Below, one piece after another: positions 59,281-64,000 of a stretch of DNA of 64,000 nucleotides. The stretch lies in the NCBI RefSeq assembly GCF_014649795.1, contig NZ_BMTS01000001.1, forward strand, positions 372,001 to 436,000. The letters run 5' to 3'. The DNA is from Streptomyces melanogenes (lineage in GTDB: Bacteria > Actinomycetota > Actinomycetes > Streptomycetales > Streptomycetaceae). The notes under the pieces were generated by a model. The model was not told where the DNA came from and searched no databases. It was given only the letters and a program-made list of their open reading frames with translations. The position numbers were made by a program, and so were the translations under genes. Position 1 is the stretch's first letter; each line of letters opens with the position of its first letter.

Positions 59281-60644
59281 GCCCGGCTCTGATTGGCGGC
59301 CGGTGCGGTGCGCGTCCATGGTCGTGCCTGCTCCAACTGGGCCACTACATCGAGGAGTTGGTGTTCCGAGCCGGGGCGGCCGACGAGCTGGACGGAGCCG
59401 GGCAGGCCCGTCGCCAGCGTGCCGAACGGCAGCGCGAGGGCCGGGTTGCCGGAGAGGTTCCACGGCGGGGTCATCGGCGAACAGGCCGTGTTGACCAGGA
59501 TGTTGGCCAGCCAGCCGCGCTCGTGCCAGGCGTCGGCCGCCGGGCCGCGCCGGGCCAGCGCGGGCGTGAGCAGCACGTCGTACTCCTCGAAGAAGGGCGC
59601 GAGCCGCTTGTTGAGCGCGCCCCGGTGGTCCGCGCGCAGCATCCCGAGCCGCCCGGCGGCCCGCCCGACGGCCGCGTGCCGCCGGGTGCGCGGGGCGAGC
59701 AGCCGCGGGTCGAGCCCCTCGGCGTCCTGCGCGGTGCCTCCCGTCCAGCGGGCCAGGATGACCGTGCCGAAGGTGAGGGGGTAGGGCGGATGGGCGGCCG
59801 ACACCCGGTGCCCGGCCTCCACCAGCACCCGGGCCGCCTGACGGGCGAGCGAGGCGTACGCACCGCCGACGCGCACCCCGGCGATCGGACTGCGCGTGGA
59901 TACGGCGATCCGGAGCCCGCGCGGCGGGTCGGCCGACTCGTCGGCGCCGGGCCCCGGCTCGCCCGCGAGCACCGAGAACATCAGCCGTGCGTCGGCCGCC
60001 GTCGTCGCCAGCGGGCCGTTCTCCGACATCCCGAACCAGGCGCCGCCGAGGCTCGGCACCCGCCCGGTGCCCGGCTTGAGGCCGATCAGACCGCAGTGCG
60101 CGGCCGGGATCCGCAGGGACCCCATGCCGTCGTTGCCGAGCGCGAGCGGAACCAGGCCCGCCGCGACGGCGGCCGCGCTGCCCCCGGAGGAGCCGCCCGC
60201 CGTACGCGACGGGTCCCAGGGGTTGCGCGCGATGCCGTGCACCCCGTCGGTGGTTCCGAAGACACACAACTCCGGTACGTGCGTGAGCCCCACCACCACC
60301 GCACCGGCCGCCCGCAGCCGGGCGACCGTGGCGTGGTCCTCGGCAGCGAGGGTGGTCGGGGTGGCGGCGGAGCCGTTGCGGGTGGACTCGCCGCGTACGG
60401 GCAGGTTGTCCTTGACGGCCACGGGCACGCCCGCGAGCGGCAGCCGGGACAGGTCCGTACGCGCCCCGACCTCGTCCGCCTCCGCGAGCGCGGCGGTGGC
60501 GCGCACCACGCGGAACGCGCCGACCCGGCCATTGCGTGCGGCGATCGCGGCCAGGTGGTCGGCGACCACCTCGCGGGGTGTGACCACCTTCTGCCGCACG
60601 GCCTCGGCTATCTCGGTGGCGGTCCGGCCTGCCCACTTGGTCAC
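59277..60644 (-). CDS. Amidase signature family hydrolase
   Basis: A 455-residue amidase of the AS family. The Ser-cisSer-Lys triad is present: Lys78 (AVKDNLP), the GGSSGGS motif (150-156) with the cis-Ser, and Ser176 in NDGMGSLRIPA. It could hydrolyse amides, carbamates or small aryl amides. Start is GTG 60644 with GGAG upstream. It reads into the SDR gene region: the SDR promoter -35 overlaps its stop codon. Confidence 0.92.
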   Translation of the reverse strand: MTKWAGRTATEIAEAVRQKVVTPREVVADHLAAIAARNGRVGAFRVVRATAALAEADEVGARTDLSRLPLAGVPVAVKDNLPVRGESTRNGSAATPTTLAAEDHATVARLRAAGAVVVGLTHVPELCVFGTTDGVHGIARNPWDPSRTAGGSSGGSAAAVAAGLVPLALGNDGMGSLRIPAAHCGLIGLKPGTGRVPSLGGAWFGMSENGPLATTAADARLMFSVLAGEPGPGADESADPPRGLRIAVSTRSPIAGVRVGGAYASLARQAARVLVEAGHRVSAAHPPYPLTFGTVILARWTGGTAQDAEGLDPRLLAPRTRRHAAVGRAAGRLGMLRADHRGALNKRLAPFFEEYDVLLTPALARRGPAADAWHERGWLANILVNTACSPMTPPWNLSGNPALALPFGTLATGLPGSVQLVGRPGSEHQLLDVVAQLEQARPWTRTAPAANQSRA

Positions 60645-60802
60645 GGTGGCTCCTCGGCGCTGCTGGCTCGGTCACGACGGACGAGAGGCCACTGTGTACG
60701 ACCCGCGCGCCTCCTGTCGATACCCGTGGATCTTCGTCGCCGCCGCGATCGGACCCGCCCGGCCCTGGACAGGCGGCACGGCCTGGGGCAGGCTCCGGCG
60801 CC

Positions 60803-61624
60803 ATGAGCGCACACCAGTCGAGTGGGAACACCTTGCCGCCGGGGCTCGGTGACGCGATACGCGCCACCGCCGAGGACATCGCCGTGCTGTTGCGCGGGGC
60901 CCGCGACACGAGCGTCCCCGTACCGGGTCTCGAGTGGATGCTGGGGGAGACGGCCGCCCACCTGGCGCAGGCCAACCAACTGATGGCCGAGATCGCGGCG
61001 GGGCACGAACGCGGCCACGGGGACGGTACGCCCGGGAGCATCGCGGCGGCCAACGCGCGGGCCCTCGCCGAGTTCGGTGAACGGGGGGCCGAGCCGCTGG
61101 CCGCGACGATCGTGGCCCAGGCGGTGGCCTACCTCGACGCGGTGGAGGCAGCCGACCGGGGCGCGGCCGGGCCACTGGCCACCCCGATGGGCACCATGGA
61201 CCTGCCGACCCTGGGCGCGTATCTGCTCACGCACATGCTCGGCCACGGCTACGACATCGCCCGTGCGGTGGGCCGCCCGCACATGCTCGACCGGCGGCGC
61301 GTCGGGCTGACCCTGCCGTTCATGCTCGCGGCGATGCCCCGGGTGGTGGACGCGGGCGCGGCGCGGGGGTGCAACGCGCGGTACACCGTACGACTGTGGG
61401 GCGGCGCCCGGTTCGGCGTGGAGTTCACCGAGGGCGCGGCCACGGTGGGTGAACGCCCGCTGGAACGCCCCGACTGCACCATCCACATCGAGCCCGTCAC
61501 GTTCCTGCTGATGGCCCTCGGCCGTGTCGAACCCCGCGCGGCCATCGCCCGGGGCCGCGTCCTGACGTGGGGCCGCAAACCCTGGCTGGCACCGCGCTTC
61601 CCCACCCTGTTCAAGGCACCCTGA
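60803..61624 (+). CDS. Maleylpyruvate isomerase-like (DinB-fold) protein with C-terminal SCP2-like domain
   Basis: A 273-residue protein. The N-terminal four-helix DinB/MDMPI-type domain (about 15-150) has GLEWMLGETAAHLAQ (conserved W...ET/DxxAHL metal-binding His) and LLTHMLGHGYDIARAVG, the second metal-binding His pair. The C-terminal half (about 165-260) resembles SCP2/sterol-carrier domains of this family. Such proteins are mycothiol-dependent isomerases or transferases in actinobacteria. ATG 60803; it is divergent from the amidase. Confidence 0.85.
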   Translation: MSAHQSSGNTLPPGLGDAIRATAEDIAVLLRGARDTSVPVPGLEWMLGETAAHLAQANQLMAEIAAGHERGHGDGTPGSIAAANARALAEFGERGAEPLAATIVAQAVAYLDAVEAADRGAAGPLATPMGTMDLPTLGAYLLTHMLGHGYDIARAVGRPHMLDRRRVGLTLPFMLAAMPRVVDAGAARGCNARYTVRLWGGARFGVEFTEGAATVGERPLERPDCTIHIEPVTFLLMALGRVEPRAAIARGRVLTWGRKPWLAPRFPTLFKAP

Positions 61625-61725
61625 ATCGGCGGCGGGATACTTGGCGGCGACATACCCGGCGGCGCGGCCGTGCCCACGGCCCGTCCCCAAAACCCGCCCT
61701 GCCCCGCCTTTGAACAGGAGTCTTC

Positions 61726-62310
61726 TTGTCCCCGCAGCAACCGTCCCAGCGAACCACCCGAACCACCCGGAGCCGTACGGGAGCACGTGCGGTGGTGCTC
61801 GCGTTGGCCCTGCCGTTGCTCGCGGCCGCCGTCGCCGCCCCCGCGCAGGCGGAGATACGTCCTGCGGCCCCCGCCTACTCGGCGCCCGCCACGGCCACCG
61901 TGACGGAGGGGCAGATCCGGGAAGTCGCCCGGGGTGGTGTGCTCACCTACCCCTCCGTCACCAGCTGTCTGACGGTCACGGTCCGGCTGCGCGGCGGCGG
62001 CCTGGTCGGCGCTCACGCCAGCCTGTTCCAGGTGCCGGGTGAGCTGAGGTCGGACGAGATCCTGCCCGCCCTGCGCAAGGCCGTGGCGGGGCGCCCGGTC
62101 GCCGCCGTCGAGGTCCGGGGTGCCGTGGGCGCCTGGCACCCCGGCTACTTCACCCGGGCGATCGAGGCGTACGGCGACGGGGAAGCCATACCGCAGCCGC
62201 AGGGCCGTGACTTCGACGGCTTGGCCAAGGCGGTCGCGCTCGGGCTGAAGCAGCCGCGTGGATCGGTGACGGTCGAGGACGTGCCGGACGGCGACCAGAT
62301 CGTGCGCTGA
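61726..62310 (+). CDS. Secreted protein of unknown function (TTG start)
   Basis: A 194-residue protein beginning at TTG 61726 with AGGAG five bases upstream. A basic N-terminal region (Arg/Thr) precedes a signal peptide ending APAQA (about residue 42). The mature part has one Cys and alternating strands/helices (SCLTVTVRLRGGGLVGAHASLF in pieces: LTVTVRLRGGG and LVGAHASLF, then ILPALRKAV). I do not recognise the family. It is in the same direction as the hypothetical gene at 62380 and ends in a terminator. Confidence 0.7.
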   Translation: MSPQQPSQRTTRTTRSRTGARAVVLALALPLLAAAVAAPAQAEIRPAAPAYSAPATATVTEGQIREVARGGVLTYPSVTSCLTVTVRLRGGGLVGAHASLFQVPGELRSDEILPALRKAVAGRPVAAVEVRGAVGAWHPGYFTRAIEAYGDGEAIPQPQGRDFDGLAKAVALGLKQPRGSVTVEDVPDGDQIVR

Positions 62311-62323
62311 CCCGGTGCCTAGC

Positions 62324-62351
62324 GGCCGCACCCCGAAACCGGGGTGCGGCC
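62324..62351 (+). terminator. Terminator after the TTG-start secreted protein
   Basis: GGCCGCACCCCG (62324-62335) and CGGGGTGCGGCC (62340-62351) form a perfect 12-bp stem with loop AAAC, 14 bp after the stop. Confidence 0.85.
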
Positions 62352-62379
62352 CGCCCGGCGGGATGCCACAGTCACCCTC

Positions 62380-62871
62380 GTGACCTTGCTCCCCCTCCTC
62401 GTCGACTTCGCCACGACCGGCCGCATCGGGCCGCTGCACTGCGGAATGCCCCTCACCGAGGCCGAGAAGCTGCTCGGCCCCGGGCGGCCGCACCCGATCA
62501 TCCAGATGAAGGGCCCGGACACCGACGGCTATCCGTACGTCTGGGGCGGTCTGGAGCTCGTCGTCACCCGACACCGGGTCAGCGGCATCTGGATCCGACT
62601 CTGGCCGGGGTCGACGGTCGCGCTGCCGCCCCTCGTGCTGCCGGACTCCGGCTCGTACGAGGCGACCGTGCTCCGCGAGGACCTGCTCGCCGCACTCGAC
62701 GCCGCGGGCTGCCGCCACGAGGTCAACAGCGTCCTCACCTTCGACGAGCAGTCGAGCGTCTATACCCGGCCCGCCGACGTCTGCGCGGTGTTCGGCATGC
62801 CGGGCCGGGACAACCGGGTGCCGGACCGCGACCGGTTCTACCTCGAAGCGCTCCACAAACACACCGTGTGA
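62380..62871 (+). CDS. Hypothetical protein (conserved-looking, no family recognised)
   Basis: A 163-residue protein, start most likely GTG 62380 (VTLLPLLVDFATTGRIGPL). It is soluble-looking, with a compact alpha/beta pattern; HCGMPLTEAEKLLGPG and DTDGYPYVWGGLELVVT are the most distinctive segments, similar in feel to actinobacterial proteins of the immunity-like class. The ribosome site is weak. I can assign no function. A terminator separates it from the gene upstream. Confidence 0.65.
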   Translation: MTLLPLLVDFATTGRIGPLHCGMPLTEAEKLLGPGRPHPIIQMKGPDTDGYPYVWGGLELVVTRHRVSGIWIRLWPGSTVALPPLVLPDSGSYEATVLREDLLAALDAAGCRHEVNSVLTFDEQSSVYTRPADVCAVFGMPGRDNRVPDRDRFYLEALHKHTV

Positions 62872-62962
62872 CGCGGCCCGTGCACGGCCCGGGGGCTACC
62901 CCCACCCCGGTCGTCCTGCCTGCCGGATGGGATCACGCGTACCGCTCAACCACCCTTGTCTC

Positions 62963-64000
62963 ATGACGACTTACCGCCACAGAGGCCTCGCGATCGCCCT
63001 CTCCCTCGCGGCCGCCACCACGGCCCTGACCGCCACCGCCGTCCCGGCGGCCCAGGCCCGCTCCGCCGGCGCCGAGGCACCCGTGCTCGACTGGAAGCCC
63101 TGTGCCGACGACACGACCGGGCGGGAGTGCGCCCAACTGCCCGTGCCGCGCGACTACGCCGACCCGCAAGGACCGAGCCTCACCGTCGCCGTCTCCCGGC
63201 TGCGCAGCGACCACCCGGACAAGCGGCGCGGAGCGCTCGTGCTGATCCCCGGTGGGCCGGGCGGATCCGGGGTGCGGGAGGTGGCCGAGCGGGGGGCCGC
63301 GCTGCGCGAGGAGACCGGCGGCGCCTACGACATCGTCGGTCTCGACCCGCGCGGCGTGGGCGGCAGCACCACCGCGAGCTGCCAACTCTCCGACGACGAC
63401 CGGATGCTGGTGAACCTCCGGTCGTGGCCCGGCCCCGGCGGCGACATCAGCGAGAACGTCGCCAGGTCCCGCCGCATCGCCGAGGCCTGCCACCGCAACG
63501 GCGGCGCGGACCTGCGCAGCTTCACCTCCCGCAACGAGGCCCGGGACATCGACCGCTTCCGCCAGGCACTGGGCGAGCGCAAGCTGTCGGCGTACGGCGT
63601 CTCGTACGGCACCTATGTGGGCGCGGTGTACGCGCAGATGTTCCCGCAGCACACCGACCGCTGGGTGCTCGACAGCAACGGCGACCCCGACCCGACGCGC
63701 GTCGAGCGCGGCTGGCTGGCGAACATGGCACCGGCGGCCGACCTCCGCTTCCCGGACTTCGCGGCCTGGGCCGCCGACCCGGCCCGCGAGGCCCAGGGGC
63801 TGCGCCTTGCCGAACGCGCCGAGGACGTACGGCCGTTGTTCATTGCCCTGGCGGCGAAGCTGGACGCGGAGCCGAGGAAGACGACGGAGGACGGTGTCCT
63901 GCTGACCGGCAACCAGCTGCGCCAGGCGCTCCAGCTGGCCCTGGAGTCGGACGGCTCCTTCCCGATGCTGGCGCGGCTCGTCAAGGCGGCCCGGGACCCG
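62963..64000 (+). CDS. Secreted alpha/beta-hydrolase, S33 tripeptidyl aminopeptidase-like (3' end outside window)
   Basis: 346 codons are visible and the frame is open to the last base. A signal peptide (about 1-35, AVPAAQA) precedes CADDTTGRECAQLPVPRDY, the family's disulfide-bearing start. GGPGGSG forms the oxyanion hole, GLDPRGVGGS is the conserved DxRG element, and the nucleophile elbow GVSYGT has Ser214. These match secreted S33 peptidases (SlpD/SlpE and tripeptidyl aminopeptidases) of Streptomyces, which remove tripeptides from proteins outside the cell. The Asp/His of the triad should lie beyond the window. Confidence 0.9.
   Translation, partial: MTTYRHRGLAIALSLAAATTALTATAVPAAQARSAGAEAPVLDWKPCADDTTGRECAQLPVPRDYADPQGPSLTVAVSRLRSDHPDKRRGALVLIPGGPGGSGVREVAERGAALREETGGAYDIVGLDPRGVGGSTTASCQLSDDDRMLVNLRSWPGPGGDISENVARSRRIAEACHRNGGADLRSFTSRNEARDIDRFRQALGERKLSAYGVSYGTYVGAVYAQMFPQHTDRWVLDSNGDPDPTRVERGWLANMAPAADLRFPDFAAWAADPAREAQGLRLAERAEDVRPLFIALAAKLDAEPRKTTEDGVLLTGNQLRQALQLALESDGSFPMLARLVKAARDP

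Noticed and set aside
1..64000. tRNA/rRNA genes, CRISPR arrays, insertion sequences, att sites
   Set aside because: No cloverleaf-like segment, regularly spaced repeat array, transposase motif or terminal inverted repeats were seen in reading the window; this is by eye and not a substitute for a covariance-model search.

Overview
The window reads as a piece of a Streptomyces chromosome. GC is very high, almost all codons end in G or C, TTA leucine codons are nearly absent, and the gene families are typical of the genus: an AfsR-like NB-ARC/TPR protein, a SpoIIE-type phosphatase, DUF1775/YcnI, WYL and YtrA regulators, and a c-di-AMP riboswitch before a LysM protein. I count about 57 protein genes, two riboswitches and a set of regulatory sites. 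I saw no tRNA, rRNA, CRISPR array, insertion sequence or integrase, so this looks like chromosome-arm or arm-junction DNA with many regulator-plus-target cassettes and not a mobile island.

Layout. 1-7 kb: the end of an NB-ARC/TPR regulator, then an HSP90-like ATPase overlapping a 991-residue TPR protein. 7-15 kb: a cell-envelope and secreted block (esterase-fold protein, a small secreted protein behind an iron box and carrying a TTA codon, an SHOCT membrane protein, a K+ channel-like protein, the copper-linked ycnI pair, a peptidoglycan-binding protein, and a large Ntn-hydrolase acylase with a TTA codon). 15-19 kb: an orphan radical SAM enzyme, an SRPBCC/membrane-protein pair, and a cobalamin riboswitch driving a NicO-type cobalt/nickel transporter. 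19-29 kb: an NmrA-like reductase divergent from a WYL regulator with a clear operator between them, an aldehyde dehydrogenase, acid phosphatase, flavin oxidase, sodium:solute symporter, Nudix hydrolase and a DeoR regulator with a palindromic operator.

29-35 kb: an AraC regulator behind a DasR-like (dre) site, followed by a secreted intradiol dioxygenase carrying a chitin-binding-type module; an aldo/keto reductase; the c-di-AMP riboswitch and LysM/transglycosylase gene; a TetR/LmeA pair with operator. 35-41 kb: a reductase, a 41-residue membrane peptide translationally coupled to a processive glycosyltransferase 2, a frameshifted GH16 glucanase, then a cold-shock protein and a DEAD-box helicase, each with a notable RNA hairpin in its leader. 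40-45 kb: a YtrA-type regulator with an ABC exporter and a 15-bp inverted repeat, and a nitronate monooxygenase. 44-52 kb: a membrane-anchored HTH protein with a large extracellular domain, a methyltransferase-like protein, a DUF4232 lipoprotein, a molybdopterin oxidoreductase, a berberine-bridge-type oxidase, and a VWA/MoxR pair. 52-64 kb: a GAF/PAS/PP2C phosphatase, a GlxA-type regulator divergent from a cupin, a lipoprotein, a short-chain dehydrogenase under a MerR-type 19-bp-spacer leaderless promoter, an amidase, a maleylpyruvate-isomerase-like protein, two unknown proteins, and the start of a secreted S33 peptidase.

Most neighbouring genes form small regulator/target units and not one large pathway. 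The best leads for new biology are the dre-AraC-chitin-binding dioxygenase unit, the coupled small-ORF/GT2/GH16 locus, the leader hairpins of the cold-shock gene and helicase, the iron-box plus TTA secreted protein, and the transmembrane HTH sensor.
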